Below are positions 35,976-56,343 of a stretch of 64,000 nucleotides of DNA, piece after piece. How positions within the stretch are numbered: the stretch's first letter is position 1; each line of letters opens with the position of its first letter. The stretch spans positions 16,558,763 to 16,622,762 of the forward strand of contig NC_133122.1 in NCBI RefSeq assembly GCF_033568475.1, given 5' to 3'. The notes beneath the pieces were generated by a model. The model searched no databases, was not told the origin of the DNA, and worked only from the letters and a program-made list of their open reading frames with translations. Source of the DNA: Henckelia pumila (taxonomy: Eukaryota; Streptophyta; Magnoliopsida; Lamiales; Gesneriaceae). The position numbers were made by a program, and so were the translations under genes.

Positions 35976-36509
35976 TAACAAATATAGAAAAGAAAGCTTA
36001 TAAGCACACCACTTCGCGCGGTAGTTTCCTTAATATTTTTTTATATATATATATACAATGATTAAATTAGAGTATTTCTCTTGTGAGAAACGGTCTTTCC
36101 GTGAGACGGGTTAATTTGACTCGTCATATATTTTTCACATAAAAAATAATATTTTTTTATAGTTCGGATCAAATAAATGATTATCGTGTCACAAATTTGA
36201 CCCCTGAGTAGTGACATTTCATGACACGAGTCTTTGTGTTTAAACTATGCTTCCCCAAACTGCTTGTCCACAATACACGCATATATTTAGCAGGATCTTG
36301 GAATTTTTCCATATAAAATCTAAATTCTGGTTAGATATTACATATTATTTGTTGGTTTCCAAATGTTACAGCGCATGCATGCATGCTTGTTAATTTTAAC
36401 GTACGAGGATCCGGATCATGCGTGGTGAATCTTCTTTCCTTCACGTTTTGAAAATTAATATACTGATTTTTAGTAACAGATTCAGTTCCAAAAACCCAAC
36501 CCCATTCCT

Positions 36510-36523
36510 CTATATATATATTT
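36510..36523 (+). promoter_or_regulatory. Candidate TATA box of subtilase copy 1
   Basis: CTATATATATAT about 95 bp upstream of the ATG at 36608. An alternative TATTTATAA lies at 36534. The same sequence is present before copies 2 and 3. Confidence 0.4.
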
Positions 36524-36607
36524 GCCATGGATGTATTTATAATTATTAGCCATCTTCACTTGATCACTCTATTTTGCGGCACTAATTATTCACTAATAAT
36601 ACACTAA

Positions 36608-40241
<3,634 letters not shown>

Positions 40242-40947
40242 TTTGCAAAGTTGTCAATAAATTAAATGAGCCATCAAAAGCCATATATATAATGATCTCA
40301 ACCTTAATTTTTTTAACCCGAACAAATACCCTGAACTTGATTGATTGACCAGCCTTATCTTCAGTCCGACCCAATAATTAACAAATTAATTTTTTTTAAA
40401 AATAGATTCGAAGAAGACATTGAAAACTGCTTATGTCGATAAGTGTAAATATAATATATTTTTTGAATTTTATTGTATTTTTAATTTCAAAATGAGACTA
40501 GTAAAAAAAATTGTCTAACTACATTGCCAACTCTTTCGAAGCCCAATCAATAAAAATATATATCAAAGATCTTTCAACAACTCTATTCTTTCATACCCAA
40601 AAATATCCTTCGCTAGCTAATGACCTCTTAATTAAGGTTATTAATAAGTTATCTAATCTTGGTCAACATTTCAATTCGAAAAATGATCTTTAGTATATTT
40701 CAATACATCTGGAAAAGTTATTTTTTTTTTTAAAAAAAAATTTGATTCGGTGTCCCGGTTAAATAACAAAAAGGAACAAAACCAAAAAAATCATAATTAT
40801 CGGGCTAGCTAAGACCAAACTTTGAAAAGTTATAAGTCTAAAACAAAAAACATACGAACTTACATGACTAAAATTACAATTTCCCCACAAAAATATCATA
40901 TCATTTATTTAATTGGCATTTTCGCTTGAACTTTTACATATCTATAG

Positions 40948-42173
40948 GAGACCTGGGACAAACAGAATGGACAGCTTCAACCTTAGCCCATGTTGGGGCT
41001 AAGGACCATGATGTCTTCCTCCTACCCGGCGACCTATCCTACGCCGATACTCAGCAGCCACTCTGGGACTCGTTTGCACGTCTAGTTGAGCCGCATGCCA
41101 GCTCTAGGCCATGGATGGTAACACAAGGGAACCATGATGTCGAATCATTCCCCATCATATACCCTCATGGTTTCAAGGCATACAATGCTAGATGGCTGAT
41201 GCCACATCAAGAAAGTAGGTCCACTTCGAACTTGTACTACTCGTTCGACGTGGCCGAAGCCCACATAGTCATGCTTGGATCATACACGGATTTTGACGTG
41301 GATTCGGCTCAGTACAAGTGGCTACAGGCCGATCTTGAGAGGGTCGATAGGAGTGTGACGCCTTGGATCTTTGTCTTGATACATGCGCCATGGTACAGCT
41401 CCAATCTTGCTCATATGGGGGAAGGGGAGAGCATGCGCAAATCGATGGAAGAGATGTTATATAATGCTCGAGTCGATCTAGTTTTCGCAGGACATGTTCA
41501 TGCCTATGAAAGATTTGTAAGTAAATCTGTGAGAATTTCTAAGAAGTATTTCTCAGCTTTTTGCTTTCTAAAAACTCTCTCAAACACTACCTAAGTTTAA
41601 TTTCTTTAGTACTATTCGCTTATAGAAATATTTACTAGGTTTTACACATTATTATTCTTAGGTTAATCAAGCCCCATAATCATCTTTATCTGATAATATT
41701 GTATATTTAATTACTATTTGATTGAAATATTTTTTCATTCTAGACTAGGGTTTATGATAACAAGGCTGATCAATGTGGTCCAATGCATGTAACCATCGGT
41801 GATGGAGGGAATAGAGAAGGACTTGCCATGTTGTAAGTAGCTTTATATATAGGCACAACCTTATATATATCTTAACTTGGAAAGAATTAATTATAAGCTT
41901 GTTGAGTACGACATGTATATTGATTTGCTACGTATATATATATATATGGATAGGTTTGAGAGCCCTAGCCTTTCGATTTCGCTCTATCACGAGCCGAGCT
42001 TCGGACATGGTCGATTGAGGGTCCATAACAGAATGCACGCCCACTGGTCGTGGCACAGGAACAATGATTCCGACTCGATTCAAGCTGACGAGATATGGTT
42101 GGAAAGCCTTTGCTCTTCCACAATTTGCAAGGGAATAAAAAAGAGATCAAAATCTTCGAAAGATGAACTATAG
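40948..42173 (+). pseudogene. Purple acid phosphatase fragment, copy 2 (exons 3-5)
   Basis: Exons 40948-41516, 41744-41832 and 41954-42173 correspond to residues 145-436 of the complete gene. Exons 1-2, the signal peptide and the promoter are absent because the duplicated segment starts in intron 2. All metal-ligand blocks and the KDEL end are kept. Visible replacements include G248E. Without its own start it is probably not expressed as a PAP, unless transcription reads through from the subtilase upstream. Confidence 0.85.
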
Positions 42174-42450
42174 TAAATTATGTCACACATTTGATGAACT
42201 AAGGTTATAACTCTCACAAATACAACGTATATTGATAATATATGTTCATTAAATTGTAATATTGGTGTACGGTTTTTTTTGCAACAGTATTGTTGTACCT
42301 ATATATGTATCATTTGTGATTAATATAATGATTAGATTAATTATAAAATTTTTGAATACATATCGTTTTAATTATTTACTTGATTAATTTGTACTATTTT
42401 ACGCCTCTGATTAACTGTTCTAATGATGCATTATAACTTATAACAAATAT

Positions 42451-42716
42451 GGGCTAATTGCATCCACACCTCCTGTGAAAATTTTAAAAGACATAAAACC
42501 CCCCTGTGTAAAATTAATAGCATGTTAGACCCTATGTTTTAAAAAAATTAGCATAAAAACTCCTATTAGAGGGTATAAATGTGTCTGAGTTTGTATAACA
42601 TATGGGTGAAATGTGCTACATTTTAAAAAACGGAGGGATGCATTAGCCTATTAATATTTCTTAAGGGGTTTTATGCCTTTTAGACTTTTCATAGGGGGTG
42701 TGGATGCAATTAGCCC
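42451..42716. mobile_element. MULE-type MITE (unit 2 copy)
   Basis: Same element as at 35710-35975, with the same TAACAAATAT flanks. Confidence 0.8.
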
Positions 42717-44237
42717 TAACAAATATAGAAAACAAAGCTTATAAGCACACCACTTCGCGCGGTAGTTTCCTTAATATTTTTTTATATATATATACAATGA
42801 TTAAATTAGAGTATTTCTCTTGTGAGAAACGGTCTTTCCGTGAGACGGGTTAATTTGACTCGTCATATATTTTTCACATAAAAAATAATATTTTTTTATA
42901 GTTCGGATCAAATAAATGATTATCGTGTCACAAATTTGACCCCTGAGTAGTGACATTTCATGACACGAGTCTTTGTGTTTAAACTATGCTTCCCCAAACT
43001 TTTTGTCCACAATACACGCATATATTTAGCAGGATCTTGGAATTTTTCCATATAAAATCTAAATTCTGGTTAGATATTACATATGATTTGTTGGTTTCCA
43101 AATGTTACAGCGCATGCATGCATGCGTGTTAATTTTAACGTACGAGGATCCGGATCATGCGTGGTGAATCTTCTTTCCTTCACGTTTTGAAAATTAATAT
43201 ACTGATTTTTAGTAACAGATTCAGTTCCAAAAACCCAACCCCATTCCTCTATATATATATTTGCCATGGATGTATTTATAATTATTAGCCATCTTCACTT
43301 GATCACTCTATTTTGCGGCACTAATTATTCACTAATAATACACTAAATGTCTAGGTTTTTAGTACTTTTTACGCTTCTCAATGTTGTCTTCCTTCATTCA
43401 GGCATTCTGTTAGGCAACGCAGACGATGAAAGTGCAAGAAAGGTACTATTTTTCTTTGAGTCGAGTGTGGACTCGGCCGGCGGGGATCGCCAGTTCGGCT
43501 AGTCTCGATCACCACCTAATTTGATTTTATAGGTCCCTAGGAAAATTCTTGAAGTTGAGAATTATGTATTTGAGTGTACCTATAAGGCTATAACAGTATA
43601 GCTAGCCTAATAATTTATATTGAAATCATTATTACGATTTATATCATGTTAATTAAATTAAAAGTTTGGTGATCATAATATTAATATGGTTTATATTTTT
43701 TTTAAAAAAAAAAAAAATTATGCCGTAATCATATATTGATTATTACAGCCTTAAATCGTTTACATGGGAGCATTGCCAGAGGAGAGAATGTCTGTTTCTT
43801 TATCAGACATTCACCACACTCTACTTTCAGATGTCATTGGAGAGTATGAAAATTTCTATAATACAATATGCTTTATATTATGAAGACTTGACAACCAAAC
43901 GAGTTCGATATCAACATATATGGTGTGATTTCAGTGAAACAATAGCTAAAAACTCCAAGATTCATAGCTATGGAAGGAGTTTTAATGGATTTTTGGTAAG
44001 ACTATTGCCACATGAAGCCGAATTATTGTCCGGTATATGAATGGTTATGGAGATTTTCTTTCTTCTGGTTCTTTAAATCGTTTTTCAAAACTGAATTTCC
44101 TGGATTTGTTCTGTTTCACAGAGAAAGAAAGCGTCGTTTCGGTATTTCAGAGCCGAAGGCGGCAGCCGCTGACAACAAGAACATGGGATTTTCTTGGAAT
44201 GCCAGAGAATGTGAGGAGAAGACATGATTGTGAGAGC

Positions 44238-46461
44238 GATATTGTAAGGCTCGAGATTATTTAATTTTAATCCGAGAATATTTAATTTGAGAATTTTTGG
44301 AGTTTAGATTTAAATTCTAATATTCTTAAATTATTTAGGATTGAAATTGAATTAAAAAGAAGTTTCAAGGGTCAATTTGCAAATAGTGAAGAGATGAGGG
44401 GCTAAAGTGCAATTTTGACATTTTGAGTGGGACACTTGTTTACATATGCATATTCACGTGTATTGTGTATGAAATCATCAGATTTTCATCTTCTTCAATT
44501 GAGAAAACCGAGACTTCATTTTTTTTGTTGAGATTTCATCTTCAAACCAAGATATCTCAAGATCCGTCCGGTCGATTTCAATTCCGGGCATAGTTCTACG
44601 ATCCTCTCGTCAAGAGCTATGAATTGATGTAAGTATTGATGAGATTCAGTATATTTCGAAATTATGTGTGTGAAGAACTCAGAATTTGAGTATGGATATA
44701 TGTTCTTGAGATTCTATGTGTTGTATTATCGCAATCGGGTCGAAGATTGGATGCCGTTTCTATTTCTTATGAATTTTTCAGCATATATTTCGAAATGGTA
44801 GCTGCTGATATGCTGGTTTATTGATGTATTTTGGCTGGTATATCATGTATTGAAGTAGATATGAATGATAGATTGGTTGGATTTCAGTTTCGGTTACCGA
44901 TTCCATACCGTTACGCCGTCGGTTTGAAAAATGATCAAGTTTGAGTCTAGATTGTTTGAGCTGAGTATGATGTGAGTTCTTGCTGATGTTCTTAGACATG
45001 TTTGATGTATTTTCAGATTGAAAACAGGGGACTTCAAGTTAAGAATCACGACTTCGAAACCAATCGACGGAAGAACAAGGTTTGTGACTTGTTAGCCTTG
45101 AAGATTGAGAAGAGAATGAGCAGATTTTGATTGTGTTCTTGTTGTGCAGCTATATCAGATTGGAAGAGCTTTGAAACCAAGTTTGAAAGGTATAAGACAA
45201 CCTTTAAATAAGGGCTTGTACATTCAAGAGATTTTGCTTGAATGCCCTTTCCAAAACCACATACTATGTGCTTATATGTGTTGTATTTGCACATTTACTT
45301 GCTTGTTTGACTTAGCTTGTTATTAGTTGGCTTTTACTCTTATGCTTCTAGATTTTGATGCATTCATCTTGAGCCAACAACCCTTTGAGATTTGAAATGG
45401 CAGATTCGCCAAAAGAATACGGATGTTTGGATATATATAAAGGAACCTAGGAGATAGATCAACTCCTATGGTTAGAAACTTGATATAGTATGCCAAAGTC
45501 CGGGAAAAGAGCTCAACGCCACCCCGAAAGGGAGAGTAGGTGGGAGATTTGTTGTGTTCTTATTCCCCGGGATCCCAAGAACCGATATAGAATTTGATAG
45601 CAGATTTTTAAGTCATGCATTGCTATAGATTGGTTTAATGCTTGTTGAGATGTTTATATGAGTATTTCCTTAAACTTTAAGATATGCATGATATAGTTGT
45701 TTTATACTGGGATTCAATTCTCACCGGAGATATCCGGCTATTTCTACGTTTGTATGTGTGCATGGGAATAGATGGGGCGAGCACAGGACAAAGAAGATTG
45801 TAAGAAGGACGAGAGCAAGAGTAGCATGTGGTGAACTCGGGTTTATGCAGTAGAGTTGATGTCAACCTTTGTATTTAGATCTTGTCTATGTTTTGCATAT
45901 AAAGACTTGTATGAATGGCAATAATAAGAACATTTGAGCATATAGATATGTATGTTGTAAAGAACAAGAGTATGTAAGATCTTATGGTTGTATGTCAAGT
46001 TCCATGTTTAGTTACTTGATTAGTTCATGGATTTGCATGTTTTCATCTAGATTTTGATGTTAAATTCATGTTATATGTGTTTGTCAATGTTTGAGAATCA
46101 AAACAGGGACAAAGACATCATTTTTCAGCTGTTTGAAAGGCAAATCAGAGGGCCAGGCGCGCCCACCCAGCCCAGAGGCGCGGCCGCGCCTAACCAAGGC
46201 ACCTTGGGTGCCTTGGCCCGAGCCCTATGCGCGCCCGCGCCACATGAGGCGCGCCCGCGCGTCAAGGTCTACTAAAAAAATAATAATAAAATTTGTTGAT
46301 CTTTTGCGACGTGTTTTTGCGTCGCCAAATGTATGGTTTTGCGTCGCCAAATGTCCTGTATTATTTATTTGATTTTTAAGCAGATTAATATTCTGATTGA
46401 ATATTTCTTGTTATTAATCGCCCTATAAGATGAGATTAGCACCCGAGGTCCCCACAGATAT
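44238..46461 (+). mobile_element. Solo LTR (Gypsy, probably Del/Tekay type), fossil
   Basis: The LTR spans 44243-46456 (2,214 bp). It begins TGTAAGGCTCGAG, ends GGTCCCCACA, and is flanked by the target duplication GATAT (44238-44242 and 46457-46461). There is no internal region, primer site or second LTR, so it is a solo LTR left by recombination. Length, start, end and an internal GCCACCCCGAAAGGGAGAG block suit Del/Tekay chromovirus LTRs; that assignment is from memory. It is absent from units 1 and 3, so it inserted after the triplication. Confidence 0.85.
46154..46263 (+). other. GC-rich palindromic block inside the solo LTR
   Basis: About 110 bp of very high GC in AT-rich surroundings, with repeated GGCGCG and GCGCCC and a CACCTTGGGTG palindrome. 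It is likely to fold strongly. A short frame across it looks like chance. Confidence 0.6.
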
Positions 46462-46529
46462 CATAGTTGGTCTTCTTGATACAGGTTGGTGGAATTTGGT
46501 GTTTACTCAAAATTTTCCATTTTTAATGA

Positions 46530-46679
<150 letters not shown>

Positions 46680-49600
46680 TGAGTATATATAATTTTCAAA
46701 GATTTTGGACTATGAGGATGGACCTAGCTATTTGGTGTCGTCCATCGCGTCCTCTAACGAGATATGTACTGATTTAATAATGCATACACCACCCCACCAA
46801 ATCAAACTATATGAGATCATGTTCAACTTATATGGTAGCTAGGTTCATCGCGTAGGACTAAACGCTCGTCGTAGTACTTACGTTTGGTATGACACAAACT
46901 GCATGAATGAATTCTTGTTGAACTAGCTTCTAGTGACAGTTAAGTGTAGTCAATCTATGCTCCTCCCAAACATTCCACCAGTACTTAGTATTTATGAGTT
47001 GATCTTGTTTGACAACGGCAGCAAAGTCATTGGTGCACGGGCCTTCGATCTTACAAACATGGTTCCACCAAATGAAACTACTCCGTTAGACACGGACGGC
47101 CATGGGACTCACACTTCCTCGACCGCAGCCGGCATATCAGTGAGACGTGCAAGTTTATTTGGCGTAGCAGAAGGCACGGCACGAGGTGGGGTGCCATCTG
47201 GACGAATAGCAATGTATAAAGTGTGTTGGGACGAAGGCTGCGATGACTCGGACATTCTAGCAGCGTTTGATGCAGCGATTGCTGATGGAGTGGACATCAT
47301 ATCAGTATCCTTAGGGGGAGATGTCTCCAGTTACTTGGATGATTCTATAGCCATCGGATCATTCCACGGCTCGGAGAAGGGGATCCTGACCGTCTGTGCG
47401 GCTGGAAACGAAGGGCCTTATTTATGGACGGTCCACAATGTGGCTCCATGGGTCTTGACAGTGGCTGCTAGCTCCATAGATAGGAAGTTTGTCACAGATG
47501 TCAAGTTGGGAAACGGACAAAAGTTTATTGTATGTTTCATATTTTCCTTATTTCTTTCTTTGTTTTTTCATTTGCTCGAATCCTAACACATCTGATACTG
47601 CTTTTTCTGACGTTGTTTCTTGACAGGGGACTTCGCTTAATACAATTTCTCCAAAAAAGAGATTTTATCCTTTAACAAATGGAGCCCTTGCACGAAACAC
47701 CAGTCATTTTGAAGCTGGAAATGCCAGGTTTCTCAATACTAACTGAATCTTCATTTTATGTCTATACCATGACTATCTTTTGTTTTCACCTTAACATTTA
47801 TCATCTTCTTTGGCAGTGCATGCGAATATGAGACGCTAGACGCGAGTAAAGTGAAAGGAAAGATCGTGTTTTGCCAGGGAGTTGGGGGTAATATTATCGT
47901 TCACGCATTAGGCGCCATAGGCACCATCATGACTGATGATTATACTGAAGACACGATGTTTGTTGAGAACAATCCATTAAGTTATGTCAGTGTTCAGGAA
48001 GGCCTAAAGATTGATAAATACATAAAATCCTCGCGGTGAGAGCATACTATGTAATATAACAGCCGAGAGATTATACTATATATTTTGATCTTTACATAAT
48101 TTTGGTGTAATAGATCGCCTCACGGTGTTATATAAAAATCAAGAACGATCAAAACTGCTGCACCATTTATAGCTTCGTTTTCATCTAGAGGACCCCAAGA
48201 AATAAGTTCTCACGTGCTCAAGGTAAGAAGGATATTGAGAATTTCTGGTTCTGTTTTTGTTGAGGTATGTTGTTACATGTGATTTTTTACATGTAGCCTG
48301 ATATTACTGCTCCTGGAATCGACATATTAGCTGCATACACAAAGTTTGCCACAGTAACAGGACATCGAGGCGATACTCGAATTTCAAAATTCAACATAAT
48401 ATCAGGAACTTCAATGGCTTGCCCTCATGTTTCCGGTGCAGCAGCCTATGTCAAATCTTTTCATCCGAATTGGTCGCCCGCCGCCATCAAATCTGCTCTG
48501 ATGACCACCGGTAATCTTTCATTTCGTCGACTGGCATACTTTCTTTCCATTGCACCTAAACATATAAAGCTAATGCACAATTCAATTCAAATCTTTGAAG
48601 AGCATCTACTTTTTCTTCTCCTCTTGCTGATATGTGAACTTATTTCTGCAGCTACACAAATGAGGGCAACGCCACTGGGGGCCGCGTTATCCTCAGGCTC
48701 GGGGCAGATTCATCCAAGGGCAGCATTACATCCCGGTCTGATTTACGACATTGATACTGAAGAATACATCAGCTTCATATGCAAAGAGGGGTACAACAAC
48801 ACAGCCGTTGCACTAATAACAGGAAACAAGAAGTACAATTGTTCCAACGTCCGCCGAGCAAAAGGAGACGACGGGATCAACTACCCTTCGATACATACGC
48901 AGCTCGACAAAAATGTGACAGAATTTTCAGCTGTGTTCTATCGAACAGTGACTCACGTCGAAGATTGTAAAGCAGTGTACAAGGCCAAAGTCAGGTCGCC
49001 GAAGGGTCTTTCGATCAAAGTGATTCCAGACATTTTGAGGTTCGATGAAAGTAATGAGAAGAAGTCTTTCAAGGTGAGTTTGAGTGGAAGATTCTTGGAC
49101 AAGAAGACATGGTACCTCTCTGGATCATTGGAGTGGTGGAGTGATTCTAAACATAATGTTAGAAGCCCCATTCTTGTTTACAGGGATATATATAATGATT
49201 AATTTGCAAAGTTGTCAATAAATTAAATGAGCCATCAAAAGCCATATATATAATGATCTCAACCTTAATTTTTTTAACCCGAACAAATACCCTGAACTTG
49301 ATTGATTGACCAGCCTTATCTTCAGTCCGACCCAATAATTAACAAATTAATTTTTTTAAAAAATAGATTCGAAGAAGACATTGAAAACTGCTTATGTCGA
49401 GAAGTGTATATATAATATATTTTTTGAATTTTATTGTATTTTTAATTTCAAAATGAGACTAGTAAAAAAAATTGTCTAACTGCATTGCCAACTCTTTCGA
49501 AGCCCAATCAATAAAAATATATATCAAAGATCTTTCAACAACTCTATTCTTTCATACCCAAAAATATCCTTCGCTAGCTAATGACCTCTTAATTAAGGTT

Positions 49601-49907
49601 ATTAATAAGTTATCTAATCTTGGTCAACATTTCAATTCGAAAAATGATCTGTAGTATATTTCAATACATCTGGAAAAGTTATTCTTTTTTTAAAAAAAAG
49701 TTTGATTCGGTGTCCCGGTTAAATAACAAAAAGGAACAAAACCAAATAAATCATAATTATCGGGCTAGCTAAGACCAAACTTTGAAAAGTTATAAGTCTA
49801 AAACAAAAAACATACGAACTTACATGACTAAAATTACAATTTCCCCACAAAAATATCAATTCATTTATTTAATTGGCATTTTCGCTTGAACTTTTACATA
49901 TCTATAG

Positions 49908-51129
49908 GAGACCTGGGACAAACAGAATGGACAGCTTCAACCTTAGCCCATGTTGGGGCTAAGGACCATGATGTCTTCCTCCTACCCGGCGACCTATCCT
50001 ACGCCGATACTCAGCAGCCACTCTGGGACTCGTTTGCACGTCTAGTTGAGCCGCATGCCAGCTCTAGGCCATGGATGGTAACACAAGGGAACCATGATGT
50101 CGAATCATTCCCCATCATATACCCTCATGGTTTCAAGGCATACAATGCTAGATGGCTGATGCCACATCAAGAAAGTAGGTCCACTTCGAACTTGTACTAC
50201 TCGTTTGACGTGGCCGGAGCCCACATAGTCATGCTTGGATCATACACAGATTTTGACGTGGATTCGGCTCAGTACAAGTGGCTACAGGCCGATCTTGAGA
50301 GGGTCGATATGAGTGTGACGCCTTGGATCTTTGTCTTGATACATGCGCCATGGTACAGCTCCAATCTTGCTCATATGGGGGAAGGGGAGAGCATGCGCAA
50401 ATCGATGGAAGAGATGTTATATAATGCTCGAGTCGATCTAGTTTTCGCAGGACATGTTCATGCCTATGAAAGATTTGTAAGTAAATCTGTGAGAATTTCT
50501 AAGAAGTATTTCTCAGCTTTTTGCTTTCTAGAAACTCTCTCAAACACTACCTAAGTTTAATTTCTTTAGTACTATTCTCTTATAGAAATATTTACTAGGT
50601 TTTACACATTATTATTCTTAGGTTAATCAAGCCCCATAATCATCTTTATCTGATAATATTGTATATTTAATTACTATTTGATTGAAATATTTTTTCATTC
50701 TAGACTAGGGTTTATGATAACAAGGCTGATCAATGTGGTCCAATGCATGTAACCATCGGTGATGGAGGGAATAGAGAAGGACTTGCCATGTTGTAAGTAG
50801 CTTTATATATAGGCACAACCTTATATATATCTTAACTTGGAAAGAATTAATTATAATCTTGTTGAGTACGGCATGTATATTGATTTGCTACGTATATATA
50901 TATGGATAGGTTTGAGAGCCCTAGCCCTTCGATTTCGCTCTATCACGAGCCGAGCTTCGGACATGGTCGATTGAGGGTCCATAACAGAACGCACGCCCAC
51001 TGGTCGTGGCACAGGAACAATGATTCCGACTCGATTCAAGCTGACGAGATATGGTTGGAAAGCCTTAGCTCTTCCACAATTTGCAAGGGAATAAAAAAGA
51101 GATCAAAATCTTCGAAAGATGAACTATAG
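49908..51129 (+). pseudogene. Purple acid phosphatase fragment, copy 3 (exons 3-5)
   Basis: Exons 49908-50476, 50704-50792 and 50910-51129. Like copy 2 it lacks exons 1-2 and any PAP promoter but keeps the five ligand blocks and KDEL. One visible replacement is R279M. The frame is open throughout, which may only reflect the young age of the duplication. Confidence 0.85.
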
Positions 51130-51406
51130 TAAATTATATCACACATTTGATGAACTAAGGTTATAATTCTCACAAATACAACGTATATTGATAATATATG
51201 TTCATTAAATTGTAATATTGGTGTACGGTTTTTTTTGCAACAGTATTGTTGTACCTATATATGTATCATTTGTGATTAATATAATGATTAGATTAATTAT
51301 AAAATTTTTGAATACATATCGTTTTAATTATTTACTTGATTAATTTGTACTATTTTACGCCTCTGATTAACTGTTCTAATGATGCATTATAACTTATAAC
51401 AAATAT

Positions 51407-51671
51407 GGGCTAATTGCATCCACACCTCTGTGAAAATTTTAAATGACATAAAACCCCCATGTGTAAAATTAATAGCATGTTAGACCCTATGTTTTAAAAA
51501 AATTAGCATAAAAACTCATATGAGAGGGTATAAATGTGTCTGAGTTTGTATAACATATGGGTGAAATGTGCTACATTTTAAAAAACGGAGGGATGCATTA
51601 GCCTATTAATATTTTTTAAGGGGTTTTATGCCTTTTAGACTTTTCATAGGGGGTGTGGATGCAATTAGCCC
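51407..51671. mobile_element. MULE-type MITE (unit 3 copy)
   Basis: Same element and flanks as in units 1 and 2, with small changes inside. Confidence 0.8.
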
Positions 51672-52305
51672 TAACAAATATAGAAAAGAAAGCTTATAAG
51701 CACACCACTTCGCGCGGTAGTTTCCTTAATATTTTTATATATATATATACAATGATTAAATTAGAGTATTTCTCTTGTGAGAAACGGTCTTTCCGTGAGA
51801 CGGGTTAATTTGACTCGTCATATATTTTTCACATAAAAAATAATATTTTTTTATAGTTCGGATCAAATAAATGATTATCGTGTCACAAATTTGACCCCTG
51901 AGTAGTGACATTTCATGACACGAACGAGTCTTTGTGTTTAAACTATGCTTCTCCAAACTTCTTGTCCACAATACACGCATATATTTAGCAGGATCTTGGA
52001 ATTTTTCCATATAAAATCTAAATTCTGGTTAGATATTACATATGATTTGTTGGTTTCCAAATGTTACAGCGCATGCATGCATGCGTGTTAATTTTAACGT
52101 ACGAGGATCCGGATCATGCGTGGTGAATCTTCTTTCCTTCACGTTTTGAAAATTAATATACTGATTTTTAGTAACAGATTCAGTTCCAAAAACCCAACCC
52201 CATTCCTCTATATATATATTTGCCATGGATGTATTTATAATTATTAGCCATCTTCACTTGATCACTCTATTTTGCGGCACTAATTATTCACTAATAATAC
52301 ACTAA

Positions 52306-55938
<3,633 letters not shown>

Positions 55939-56343
55939 GACATTGTTAATTTTTCCACTTTTTATTTTCATGTAAATGGTCTTCTTTCGTTTTGTGCTTC
56001 TTAAATTTATGCTAATGTTAGGAGTGCTCTTTTGTGAAGTAGTACCAATAACCATAAAAGGCTCTTTTGTAATGTAGTATCAATACTAGGGAGATAATTT
56101 TGTAAATAATAAAATAAATAAATATTGGGGGAAAAAACATTTTTTTAAAAAAAATTCAGATTCTGATAATATAATATGATCACACACATCTAAAAGCTGA
56201 AATATCATAGATGCTGCATTTAAAAATGCTTTGTCAAGGATTATATGAACATTACACACTGTAACAGAACGTTGCAGCAGCCAAGGACCAAACTCGAGCT
56301 GAAATTACAGGTCCAAATTCAAGAACTTGCCGTGTCGTCAGTA
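55939..56343. other. Spacer between two converging genes
   Basis: About 400 bp between subtilase copy 3 (+) and the IQM gene (-). It should contain both 3' untranslated regions. Nothing else seen. Confidence 0.5.

Noticed and set aside
40926-41594. 222-codon PAP frame taken as a whole small gene
   Set aside because: It starts at a non-ATG codon inside an intron remnant and runs past a GT donor. Comparison with the complete gene shows that it is exon 3 of a truncated copy.
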